Shown here: in pieces, positions 22,823-34,133 of the stretch
Position numbering within the stretch: position 1 is the stretch's first letter
Layout of the letters: each line of letters begins with the position of its first letter
NCBI RefSeq assembly: GCF_029867415.1
Contig: NC_081183.1
Span: 141,321,951 to 141,385,950, forward strand
Direction of reading: 5' to 3'
Origin: Vicia villosa
Lineage: Eukaryota; Streptophyta; Magnoliopsida; Fabales; Fabaceae
DNA length: 64,000 bases
Translations under genes and position numbers: made by a program
The notes under the pieces: generated by a model
Told to the model about the DNA's origin: nothing
What the model saw: only the letters and a program-made list of their open reading frames with translations
The model's database searches: none

Positions 22823-25800
22823 ATGGAGAAGATGCCTTCAACAAAGTATGAGATTGAAAAGTTCACCGGAGTGAATGATTTCGGTATGTGGCGCTTGAAG
22901 ATGAAAGCCCTACTAGTTCAGTAGGGTTGCTTGGAAGCTTTGAAGGGAGATTCAGCCATGAATGCATAATTGACGGCAGCGGAGAAGACGAATATGATTG
23001 AGAAAGCACACAACGCAATTTTGTTGAGCCTTGGTGATAAGGTTCTCAGACAGGTATCAAAGGAGACGACGGCATCAGGGTTATGGGTGAAACTTGAAAG
23101 TTTGTATATGACCAAATCGCTGGTAAATCGACTCTACCTGAAGCAAGCTTTGTATTTATTCAAGATGATTGAAGACAAAGTGTAAGCTGAGTAGTTGGAA
23201 ATGTTCAACAAGCTGATTCTTGATCTTGAAAATATTGATGTGAAGATCGATGATGAAGATCAAGCGTTGTTACTATTGTGTTCTTTGCCTCGATCACATG
23301 CTCACTTCAAAGAAACTCTCTTGCATGGAAGGGAGTCCCTGACGTTTGAAGAAGTTCAATCAGCCTTGTATTCTAAGGACTTGAACGAACAAAAGGAGCA
23401 AAAATCTTCGACTGTTGGTGAAGGTTTGGCCGTTAAAGGAAAATTCTTGCGAAAGGATGGTAAGTTCGATAAGAAGAAAGGCAAAAGCCAGTCGAAGTCT
23501 TACAGTGGCGAAGCATCTGGCATTCGATGTTATCATTGTAAGAAGAAGGGTCACACAAGAAAGGTGTGCCCTGAACGCCTGAAAGATCATGGAGGTAAGG
23601 ATAATGGCAATGCAGCCATTGTTCAAGATGATTTCGAATCATCTGATGTTCTTGTGGTTTCAAGCAGTGACTCGAGAAGAGAGTGGATTATGGATTCAGG
23701 TTGCACTTGGCACATGACTCCAAACAAAGACTTGTTCGAGGAATTATGTGATCAAGACGGTGGATCAGTACTGCTGGAAAACAAAGAACACATGGATCCC
23801 TTGACTACATCCATGCTGATCTTTGGGGGCGTGCAAGGTGTGCATCACATTCTGGAGCGAGGTATTTCCTATCCATATTAGATGATTATTCCAGGAAGTT
23901 GTGGGTATTCATCCAGAAGACTAAGGATGAAACTTTTGAGAATTTCAAAAGTTGGAAGACTCTGGTCAAAAATCAGACTGGCAGGAAGGTCAAGAGGTTG
24001 AGAACCGATAATGGCCTTAAATTTTGCAATGAGGCGTTCGACAGTTTTTATGCGGGCTCTGGTATTGCAAGGCACAAAACTACTGCAGGTACTCCACAGC
24101 AAAATGGTTTGGCTGAAAGGTTTAATCGAACTATTTTGGAGAGAGTCAGATGCATGTTGACTAGTGCGGGGTTAAAGAAGGTGTTCAGGGCTGAGGTTTT
24201 TTCGACAGAAACATATCTGATAAATAGATGTCCTTCGACAGCGTTAGATATGAAGACACCTGAAGAAGTTTGGTCGGGACATCCACCAGATCTCGACAAA
24301 CTGCGAGTATTTGGCTGCGTAGCCTATGCTCACATTAGGCAAGACAAGGTCGAACCTAGAGCTCTGAAATGCATGTTCATGGGATACCCTAAAGGAGTCA
24401 AAGCTTATAGGCTATGGTTCCTAGATCCAGGTCACAGGAGGTGTATCACCAGTCGAGATGTAGTTTTCAATGAAGCTGAAATGGCTTTCAAGGAAACTGA
24501 TGATGATAATGATGGTCGAAGTGCAGAAGAGCTGGAACAGGTAGAGATTCCTGGTTAGGTGGAGCATGTTGATGCTAAATTGCATATCTCTGATGAAGTT
24601 GAAGAAGAAGCTGAAGATGCTGAGGTAGTTGAGGAAACTATCGATGACTACTTATTGTCGAGCGATAGGTCGAGAAGAGTCATCAAGCCACCTCAGAGAC
24701 ATGGGTATGCAGACCTTATCGCTTATGCCTTAATATCTGCAAGTGAGGTTCTAGACGAAGAACCTAGAGATTATAAGGAAGTTATGAGGAGTCAAAATAA
24801 GACTGAATGGCTGAAGGCCATGAATGACGAGATGAAATCGCTTCATGATAATCACACCATGGAAATGATCAAGAAACCTACCGGAGCAAGGTTAGTTAGC
24901 TGTAAATGGATTTTCAAAGTTAATGAAGGAATCAAAGAAGTGGCGTCGAAGAGATACAAGGCAAGGTTGGTCGCAAGGGGTTTCACTCAGAAAGAAGTTG
25001 TCGACTTCAATAATGTTTTTTCTCCTATTGTGAAGCATAGGTCCATTGGAATGTTGCTTGCCATGGTGGCCTAGCTCGATCTTGAACTGGAACAAATGGA
25101 TGTGAAGACTGCATTCTTGTATGGTGATCTAGATGAAACAATCATGATGAGGCAACCTGAAGGGTATGTCGAAAAGGGGAAGGAAGATTATGTGTGCAAG
25201 CTAAAGAGATCTTTATATGGGCTGAAACAATCTCCTTGACAGCGGAATAGGAGATTCGACAAGCTCATGGCACGCATAAGTTTCATTAGAAGTCAGTTCG
25301 ATCACTGTGTTTACCTCAGATTCCGGCCTGGTAATTCATTTGTTATTTTGTTGCTTTATATGGATGATATTCTCATAGCAAGCAACAATGTCGAAGATGT
25401 AATGAGGGTGAAGGATGAACTTAATAAGGAGTTCGATATGAAGGATCTAGGAGCCGCTTCCAGGATTCTTGGAATTGACATTCGAAGAGATAGATAGAAG
25501 TAGAAGTTATGCTTATATCAATAGGCATATCTACGAAATTTTCTCGAAAGGTTTGGTATGTAGAATTTGAAGCTAGTTGTGACTCCAACAAACCCTCAAT
25601 TCAAGCTGAGTATTAATTAGTGTCCCAGTACTGATGTTGAAAGAGCCCATATGAATAGAATCCCATATGCTAATATAGTTGGTTCTTTGATGTATGATAT
25701 GGTCTGTACTAGACCCGACATAATATATGCAGTAAGTCTTGTAAGCAGGTACATGGTGAATCCTAGAAAGGCTCACTAGCAAGCATTGAAGTGGATTTTA

Positions 25801-27774
25801 AGGTACATAAATGGGTCTCTGAACAGAGTCCTAATTTATGGTGGAGCCTTGTGTGAAGATAGTAAAGCAGTAATCGAATGATATGTCGACTTTGATTATG
25901 CAGGTTGTATGGATTCCAGAAAATCTATTTCTGGATATGTTTTCACTATGTTTGGCACTGCAATTAGTTGGAAAGCAACACTTCAGAAGGTTGTTTCTCT
26001 ATCAACCACTGAAGCGGAGTATATTGCCCTAATTGAAGCTGTGAAAGAAGAATTGTGTCTTGAAGGTGTGAGGGCAAATGTGTGTTTTCATGATGTCAAA
26101 ACATTGTGAACTTGACACAATTGATGTGGAAACAAATAAATCAAGTGGAGGCAACAAGGAAAGCAATTTTGGCTAAAAGATCTCAATAGGTCGACACACC
26201 AGCACAATAGGTCGACCTACTGCTATCCCTTGTGAAAGGATCCATGTCAAGGCACAATGCGTCGACGCATTACCTCCTCAGGTCGACGAATGGTATTTTG
26301 AGGGAACCTCGGGTATGCGCACGCTGACCCTTCAGGTTGACGCATCCTATCTGGTGACTTAAGGATTCAGTGTACGAACAGAATGCGTCGATGCATTGAT
26401 GGCTCAGGTTGACGCATAACATTTTGAGGAAATCTTGGGTATGCGCACGCCGACCCTTCAGGTTGACGCAAGTATCATGCTTGGTCCAAAAACATGCGCA
26501 GAACTTCAACAGGTCGACCTATGCAGGGGAGCAGGTCGTCCTATTGCTACTTTGACTGGAAACGTGAAAGATATACTCAATATTCTTCTCATCTTCAACC
26601 TTTCGCTTATTGATCGAAAATCACACATAATCATCTTTTTCGATCGAAGTAAGGAACGTGCGTTGATAAGGTTCGACGATAGACATTCGTCTTGTTCGAG
26701 TGAAGATTATTGAGGGTGTTTCTTGTATAAAACCTAAGGGTTTTTCCTTCTACATCAAAGGTTTGATTCAAAGGTTTTTGACGATCACTTTGCTTTGGTA
26801 ATCAATTCAGCCGAGCATAAGGAATTGAGGGATTGAAGATCCACTCATCAAATTTGCTACAACCGGAGGATTGAAAAGGAAGGATCAGGGTCTTGATCGG
26901 TGAAGATCATTGACATTGACTTGTTTTTACTTGAATCAAGGAGAGGAAAGAATTGTATTCAATTTTACTGCATATGTGTAGTTAGTGATTGGTAAATTCT
27001 ATCCTTGTTAAACATTTTGCAATCAAATAAAACTTTCATAATTTCATTTGAAATTAGGGGCAGACGTACTCCTGCGAGGACGATAGAGGAACTGCCTTAA
27101 CAAATCTCGTGTTCTTTATCATTCTTACTTTTATCCTTTTAATATTCGTTTTGTTAAATTTCCATTGTTGAGCAAAAATTTAGGTTTGGTGAATATCGAT
27201 CACCAAGTGTTCGATAAAATTACTCAATCAATTTTTGGTCAAATTTTGGTATAAACGTTCATTGTGAGTAATACTCTATTAAGTGTGTATTTGACTTAAT
27301 TGATAAATTCGTTAAAACGTAATTCATAATTTACCGTTTTTTATCCGTTCGGTTTAGTGCATATATCCGGTCCCCGATAACTCGATCGTTCGGAGACGAT
27401 TACGTGATTCAGGGAAGTCACGTTTCAAAAGCTAAAATTTTCTTAAGTCGGAAAAGGTGGTCTATTCACCCCCTCTAGACCATTCCTATCGTCTAACAGA
27501 TGTTTTTGCGAAGGAGCTGAAACTTCAAGGTCGAGGTATCACTGTTAAATGTGATAGTCAAAGTGAAATATACCTGTCGAAGAATTCAGCCTATCATGAG
27601 TGAACTAAGCACATTGATGTGAGGCTGCATTTTGTCAGAGAAGTAATCGAGCGTGGAGAAGTCCAAGTGCTGAAGGTTTCGACTGAAGACAATGATGCCG
27701 ATATGATCACCAAGACATTGTCGAGTTGCAAGTTTTTCCACTGTATGCTGTTGATAAAGCTGCATGAAGAAAGC
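22823..27774 (+). pseudogene. Broken copia gag-pol (B1)
   Basis: Gag starts with ATG at 22823 (EKFTGVNDFGMWRLKMKALL) and meets a stop at 22922-22924. Later frames hold a CCHC zinc knuckle (CYHCKKKGHTRKVC, about 23530), the protease motif (MDSGCTWHM), part of the integrase core (RTDNG, TPQQNGLAERFN; 23899-24558), RT (YMDD near 25360) and RNase H (25909-26066 and, after the solo LTR, 27499-27774 with CDSQS). The GAG-pre-integrase block present in B2 is deleted near 23780, and the frame shifts there. At least ten stops interrupt the rest. It cannot supply functions. Confidence 0.9.
26067..27498 (+). repeat. Solo LTR (about 1.43 kb) in B1 RNase H
   Basis: The RNase H frame breaks after ...EELCLEG and resumes at ...KELKLQG, 1.43 kb later. 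The interruption starts TGTGAGGGCAAATG and ends CTATCGTCTAACA, has a TATAAAA box at 26726 and contains no coding sequence, which fits a solo LTR of another family. Flanking 5-mers GAAGG and GATGT match only partly, so the duplication is decayed or the edge is off by a few bases. The U3 is rich in GTCGAC palindromes (26190-26530). Confidence 0.75.
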
Positions 27775-27819
27775 TAGTTGTTCCCTTGATATTGTAGAGT
27801 TAGGTCCAAGGTGGAGATT

Positions 27820-28248
27820 TGTGAGATATTGGATCAAACTCTAGTATGGCCGAAGGGTAGCTTCTTGGTCCGACAGGATTAAGCATGAAGTCAAAGGTTG
27901 TTCACATGCTTGTGTCGAAGATGCTAGGGTTGTTAGCATGTTAAATTAGGTTTTAGTGTTTAAACCCTAATTTGTTAAGTTAGCTTGTTTATTAAGTTGA
28001 CTTGTGTAATGGGCCTTGTGGAAAAATCCCATTAGTTAGTATGTGAGGTTTTATTATAAATAGCATACTAGTCTCTCATCATTGCTAAGCTGCAAATCCT
28101 AATTTAGGGTGAGAGAGGTTATTTGTTATTCTTGTAAACTTGTAATCTTGTTTTAAGAGAAAGTAAAAGAATAACAGTTATAACCAATTCTTGTGTTCTT
28201 ATATTCCCTAATTCCTATTATATTTTGTTCTTGACATAGTTTTTCACA
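27820..28248 (+). repeat. Copia B1 3' LTR
   Basis: 429 bp, TGTGAGATATTGG to TTTTTCACA, with TATAAATAG at 28055. A purine tract (AAGGTGGAGATT) lies just upstream. It preserves the uninterrupted Helitron target. Confidence 0.95.
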
Positions 28249-28395
28249 ATATATCTAAATAAAAATTTGACTAATCTTTTTACACAATATCACTAAATCA
28301 GTTAAGATTCTTTATTGATAAATAAATGATATAATTTATTTAAATATATATGCTTATTTTATATTATTAAACATTTTATTAAATAAATGATTTAG

Positions 28396-28396
<1 letters not shown>

Positions 28397-28471
<75 letters not shown>
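28397..28471. repeat. (TA)n microsatellite at LINE 3' end
   Basis: About 75 bp of uninterrupted TA repeats directly against the 3' edge of the minus-strand LINE fragment. Confidence 0.95.
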
Positions 28472-28474
<3 letters not shown>

Positions 28475-28914
28475 TTTAGGAGAATTGAGGGTTCTTAAAC
28501 CTTATTATAAACAAGAACGAGACAAAGCTCGACAAAAAGAAAGATTACTAATTAATTGCGAGTTGCGACTCACGATAAATAAAACAAAGGGTTTTTCCTA
28601 AATTTGTAGAATTTTCAATTTGGATAACTAATTTTTCCGATGAATGACCATCTCCAATCCAAAGCCTTCATGTTCCAAACGACATCAAGAACATTCAAAT
28701 CCTCATTTCTAAAGAGAATATCATTCCTCAAAATCCATAAGTTTCAGCACGTTACAAACCAAAAAGCACCCGCCTTACCAATCTTGAACTTCTTACTAAT
28801 GCAAAAAAGTCTCCATGATAAAAAACTCTCTTTAGAACAATTAAATTGAGAAGCCTCTAAACCAATCCAATCGCATATCTCCCCCCAAATGTGCAAGGGC
28901 CTTATTGTGAAAAT
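28472..28914 (-). mobile_element. LINE 3' fragment
   Basis: The minus-strand frame (IWGEICDWIGLE..., then FLSWRL) resembles the zinc-binding reverse-transcriptase tail (zf-RVT) of plant L1 LINEs. The 3' terminal words (GTCGAGCTTTGTCTCG..., AACCCTCAATTCTCC) match the 3' end of the LINE at 37437. The 5' side is cut by the LTR of copia B2. Confidence 0.65.
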
Positions 28915-28915
28915 A

Positions 28916-29380
28916 ATGCCAAAAACAGAGTATAATAGGGAACACATTGGGAAACAAGAAAAACAATAAGGATTGGGTATAACTGCTATTCTTTACTTTA
29001 TATTTCAAGCAATATTACAAGTGTTACAAGAATAACAAATAGCCCTCTCACCCTAAATTAGAATTTGCAGTATGCAATGATGAGAAAGTAGTATGTTAGT
29101 TATAATAAAACCTAACATATTAAACTAATGAGCTGTTTTTACAAATACCCATTACAAGCTAATTTCTGGTATAAGCTAACTTAAACAATTGGACATGACA
29201 AACAGGCCCAATTCGAAATACTAACAACCGAGCATTTCAACACCCACATACTAGAACACACTTTGACTATAGTATGTAGGTTTTCGACCCCAACATGTGA
29301 AAATACTTCAATGACATGCAAACCTCTGTTGAACCCGAAGCTACTCTTTGACCCACTAGAGTTCGATCCGATATCTCACA
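28916..29380 (-). repeat. Copia B2 3' LTR
   Basis: Minus strand TGTGAGATATCGG to TTTTCACA. The TATA region has decayed to TATAACTAAC. Confidence 0.88.
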
Positions 29381-29440
29381 AATCTCCACCTTGGAACAAA
29401 CTCTAGTATCAAAGAACAAACTAGCTTTCGTTATGCAGAT

Positions 29441-32400
29441 TTACCAATGAGTCTTTCCAGAATTCGTCATGTACTGACTTACAAGACTTACTACATATGC
29501 TATGTCAGGTTTAGTACATACCATAACATAAATCAAAGAACTTACTATATTAGCATATGGAATGCTATTCAAATAAGCTCTTTCGACATCAATATTAGGA
29601 CACTGATCTATACTCAGCTTGAATTGAGGGTTTGTCGGAGTCACAACAGGCTTTGAATTTGACATATCAAATTTTTCGAGAATATTTCGTAGGTATGCCT
29701 CTTGAGGTAAACATAATTTCATATGCTTTCTATCTCTTTGAATGTAAATCCCAAGAATCCTGGATGTAGCTCCCAGATCCTTCATATCGAACTCCTTATT
29801 AAGTTCAACCTTCACCCTCATTACATCTTCGACATTGTTGCTTGCTATGAGAATATCATCCACATAAAGCAAAAAAATAACAAAAGAATTACCAGGTCAA
29901 AATCTGAAGTAAACGCAATGGTCGATCTGACTTCTAATGAAACTTATGCGTGCCATGAACTTATCGAATCTCCTATTCCATTATTTAGGAGATTGGTTCA
30001 GCCTATATAAATATCTCTTTATCTTGCACACATAATCTTCCTTCCCCTTTTTGACATACCCTTATGGTTGGCTCATATAGATCGTTTCATCTAGATCACC
30101 ATATAAGAAAGCAATCTTCACATCCATTTGTTCCAGTTCAAGATCGAGTTGGGCCACCATGGCAAGCAACATTCCAATGGACCTATGCTTCACAATAGGA
30201 GAAAAAACATCATTGAAGTTGACATCTTATTTCTGAGTGAAACCCCTTGCGACCAACCTTGCCTTGTATCTCTTCGACGCCACTTCTTCGATTCCTTCAT
30301 TAACTTTGAAAATCCATTTACAGCTAACTAACCTTGCTCCGGCAGGTTTCTAGATCATTTCCATGGTGTGATTATCATGAAGAGATTTCATCTCGTCATT
30401 CATGGCCTTCAGTCATTCAGTCTTATTTTGACTCCTCATAACTTCCTTATAATCTCTAGGTTCTTCGTCTAGAACCTCACTTGCAGATATTAAGGCATAA
30501 GCGATAAGGTCTGCATACTCAAGTCTCTAAGGTGGCTTGATGACTCTTCTCGACCTATCGCTCGACAATAAGTAGTCATCGATAGTTTCCTCAACTACCT
30601 CAGCATCTTCTGCTTCTTCTTCGACTTCATCTGGGATATGCAATTCAGCATCAACATGCTCCACCTCAACATGAATTTCTACCTGTTCCAGCTTTTCATC
30701 AGATACTTCTGCACTTCGACAAACATCATCAGTTTTATTAAAAGCCATTTCATCTTCATTGAAAACTACATATTGACTCGTGATACTCTTCTTGTGACCT
30801 GGCTCGAGGCACCATAGCCTATAAGCTTTAACTCCTTTAAGGTATCCATGAACATGCATTTCAGAGCTCTGAGTTCGACCTTGTCTTGCCTAATGTGAGC
30901 ATAGGCTACGCATCCAAATATTTTAAGTCTGTTGAGATTTGGTGGATTTCCCGACCAAACTTCTTCAGGTGTTTTCATATCTAACACAGTTGAAGGACGT
31001 CTATTTATCAGATATGTTGTTGTCGAACAGTTTGATTTTCGACCAGAGTCTTCCAACTTTTGAAATACTCAAAAGTTTCATCCTTAGTCTTATGGATAAA
31101 CACCCATAACTTTCTGGAATAATCATATACCATGGATAGAAAATACCTCACTCCTGAATGTGATGGACACATTGTAGGCCCCCAAAGATCAACATGGATG
31201 TAATCAAGGGATCCATGTGTTCTTTGTTTGCCTTTGTTGAACTTTACTCTGCAAGATTTTCCAAGTACACGGGGTTCACAAAACTTCAGCTTTTCGACTT
31301 TTTCTTCACCAAGCAGATTTTGTTTCCCTAATTCAACCAGACTCCTTTTAGTAACATGGCCCAATATTATGTGCCAAATTTCCGTCTTCGTCAAAGATTT
31401 CGTGGATGCAACATTTGTCAAACCACTTACAACTTCAGCCTCAAGGGTATGTAAGCCTTGTTTCTTCACGCCTCTCAAGACTTCCTTCGACCCCTTCATG
31501 ACTCTTAGGATACTTTTCTCTCCTTGGAAAACATATCCTTTCTTGTCGAATTCACCAAGAGAAATCAGATTTCTCTTCGAATTAGTAACGTAACTGACTT
31601 TAGTCAACAAATTTCTTGACTCATCATGGAGCTTGAATCTCACAGATCCAACACCTGCAATCTTGCAAGCTTTGTTGCTACCCAGCAATACAAATCCACC
31701 ATCTCGATCACATAATTACTCGAACAAGTCCTTGTTTGGATTCATGTGCCAAGTGCAACCTGAATCCATAATCCACTCCTTACTCGAGTCACTACTTGAA
31801 ACCACAAGAATATCAAATGATTCAAAATCATCTTGAACAGTGGATGCATTTCCATTATCCTTACATCCACGATCTTTCACGCGTTCAGGACACACCTTTC
31901 TTGTGTGACCCTCCTTCTTACAATGATAACATTGAATACCAGATGCTTCTCCACTGTAAGACTTCTGCTGACTTTTGCCTTTCTTCTTATCGAACTTACC
32001 ATCCTGTCGCAAGAATTTTCCCTTAACGGCCAAACCTTCACCAACACTCGAAGGTTTATTCTCCTTTCATTCGTTCAAGTCCTTAGAATACAGGGCTGAT
32101 TTAAATTTTTCAAAGGTCAGGGACTCCTTTCCATTCAAGAGAGTTTCTTTGAAGTGAGCATGCGTTCGAGGCAAAGCGCATAACAGTAACAACGCTTGAT
32201 CTTCATCATCGATATTCACATCAATATTTTCAAGATCAAGAATCAGTTTGTTGAACATATCCAACTGCTCAGCTAACACTTTATCTTCAATCACCTTGAA
32301 TGAATACAAAGCTTGCTTCAAGTAGAGTCGATTTACCAGTGATTTGGTCATGTACAAACTTTCAAATTTTATCCATAACCCTGATGCTTTCGTCTCCTTT

Positions 32401-32636
32401 GATACTTGTCGAAGAACCTTATCACCAAGGCTCAACAACATAGCGTTGTGGGCTTTCTTGATCATGGTCGTCTTCTCTCTTTCCGTTAACGCGACATCCA
32501 TAGTTGTCGCTCCCTTCAACGTTTCCAAACAATCCTACTGAACCAGTATGACTTTCATCTTCAAGCGCCACAGACAGAAATCGTTCACTCCGGTGAATTT
32601 TTCAATCTCATACTTTGTTGAAGGCATCATCTCCAT
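29441..32636 (-). pseudogene. Broken copia gag-pol (B2)
   Basis: From the gag start at 32636 leftwards: gag (32067-32528), CCHC knuckle CYHCKKEGHTRKVC and protease motif MDSGCTWHM (31716-32033), pre-integrase and first integrase part (31008-31688, with HVDLWGP). The frame then jumps from KTLVENQTVR to YLINRRPS near 31020, deleting the DNG and QQNG integrase motifs. RT follows with scattered stops, and YVDD sits in 29441-29872. The frame ends at ...SGKTHW, followed within about 60 bp by the LTR, so RNase H is gone. Confidence 0.88.
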
Positions 32637-32654
32637 GCGTACCGCACCAATTTG

Positions 32655-33130
32655 TTATGAAAACGATTCCAAGAGCAAAGTATAATAGGGAACACAATGG
32701 GAAACAAGAAGAACAACAAGGATTGATTATAACTGCTATTCTTTACTTTCTCTTTCAAACAAGATTTCAAGTGTTACAAGAATAACAAATAACCCTATCA
32801 CCCTAAATTAGGATTTGCAGTGTGCAATGATGAAAGACTAGTATATTATTTATAATAAAACCAAACATACTAAACTAATGGGTTTTTTCACAAATACCCA
32901 TTACAAGATAACTTTGGGTACAAGCTAACTTAAACAATTGGACAAAACAAACAGGCCCAATTCGAAATAATAACAACCCTAGCATTTCGACACCCACATA
33001 TTAGAACACACTTCGACTATACTATGTAGGTCTTCGACACCAACATGTGAACATACTTCAACAGCATGCTAACCTCTGTCGAACCCAAAGCTACTCTTCA
33101 ACTCACTAGAGTTCAATCTAATATCTCACA
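32655..33130 (-). repeat. Copia B2 5' LTR
   Basis: Minus strand TGTGAGATATTAG to GTTTTCATAA, about 476 bp, followed by the AATTGGTGCGG leader word. Confidence 0.85.
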
Positions 33131-34081
33131 TGCCTGATATTGGGCTTCTTCGAGTCCATAATTCATAAGTAGTTTTGAATACTACTTTATGAGATACTAT
33201 ATTAAGAATATAAATTATGGTCTCTAATGCTCTCCCCAAATTAACTATCATAGAGAAGAATGACTGGTCATATTCTTCACAAGATAATTAATAACTATTA
33301 TGAATAGTACTGAAACCATTACTGATATAACAATTGAATCATAATAACAATTGAAGAAACTCTTCATACTCTCTTTTTTTTTTTTTTACTATTTGGATTG
33401 CTAATTATATTAGCTCCAAAAGCTAAAGACCATAGCCCAACTCCACCAGCTCCAAAAGATATTTGAGCATCATATGAATCTAAATACTAGTTAGTTCAAT
33501 AAATTGATTAAATATTCTAGTAGTCAGAATATTTAATCAAAATATATTTGGTTAAGACAATTTTCATGGTTTATGAGGAAAAATATCCACGTTAATTGAG
33601 AGTAACCTACATGTGAGAGACATTATTTTTTTTATATAATATGAGTCTTCCAATTCACATTTGTATCTTAATAATCTTTATTTTAAATGTGAGTCGCTCA
33701 ATTACATCTCTTTAAGGGGAAACTCTTTCATCCACGTATATATCCATGTATATTTGTATTGTCGTTGAAACCCTTACAACGTCATAGATACTTCAACCAT
33801 ACATATTGTCCAAACACCACAATGTCAAAAAGACTTTTGATACAAGAAATTAATTTCTTACTCGAACTATTGACTCTAATACCAGTTATGGGGAGAAGTA
33901 AACATCACACATATGAGAGACAACACATATACTAAAGTTCTCCACTTTCCAATTCAATGTGGGACTTTGAAGTGACTCCTAAATCTCTTTCCAATTCAAT
34001 GTGGGACTTTGAAGTGATATATCTCATAGAAGAAAGCACCGAGAAATTTCTTGAATAGTTGTACTAGCATTGCTAGGAGAG
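33131..34081. other. Intergenic upstream of WAKL1
   Basis: No gene is supported. The 30-bp word TTTCCAATTCAATGTGGGAC plus CTTTGAAGTGA is repeated directly at 33946-33975 and 33988-34017. A minus-strand frame near 33400-33490 (SYDAQISFGAGGVG...) has gene-like texture but was not identified. Confidence 0.5.
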
Positions 34082-34090
34082 CATAAATAA
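34082..34090 (+). promoter_or_regulatory. Putative TATA element of WAKL1
   Basis: CATAAATAA lies 44 bp before the start codon. The same word sits 47 bp before the WAKL2 start (53033-53041), within a wider conserved block (GAGAAATTTCTT...AGCATAAATAAG). Conservation between copies supports it as the core promoter. Confidence 0.55.
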
Positions 34091-34133
34091 GGTGCTTCTA
34101 AGATCCACCATTAATTAATATTTGCTTTGAACA

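Larger units (their letters stand above)
28915..33130 (-). mobile_element. Copia element B2, same family as B1, inverted
   Basis: LTRs at 28916-29380 (3') and about 32655-33130 (5') match the B1 LTRs, and internal sequence matches B1 gag-pol on the other strand. The 5' leader has AATTGGTGCGG as in B1. B2 retains the protease to pre-integrase block that B1 lost, but lacks the middle of the integrase core and almost all RNase H. No clear target duplication is seen. B1 and B2 lie tail to tail, 667 bp apart. Confidence 0.9.

Noticed and set aside
28249..28256. Target duplication of copia B1 as TATCT
   Set aside because: TATCT occurs before the 5' LTR but three bases away from the 3' LTR edge, so it cannot be called with confidence.
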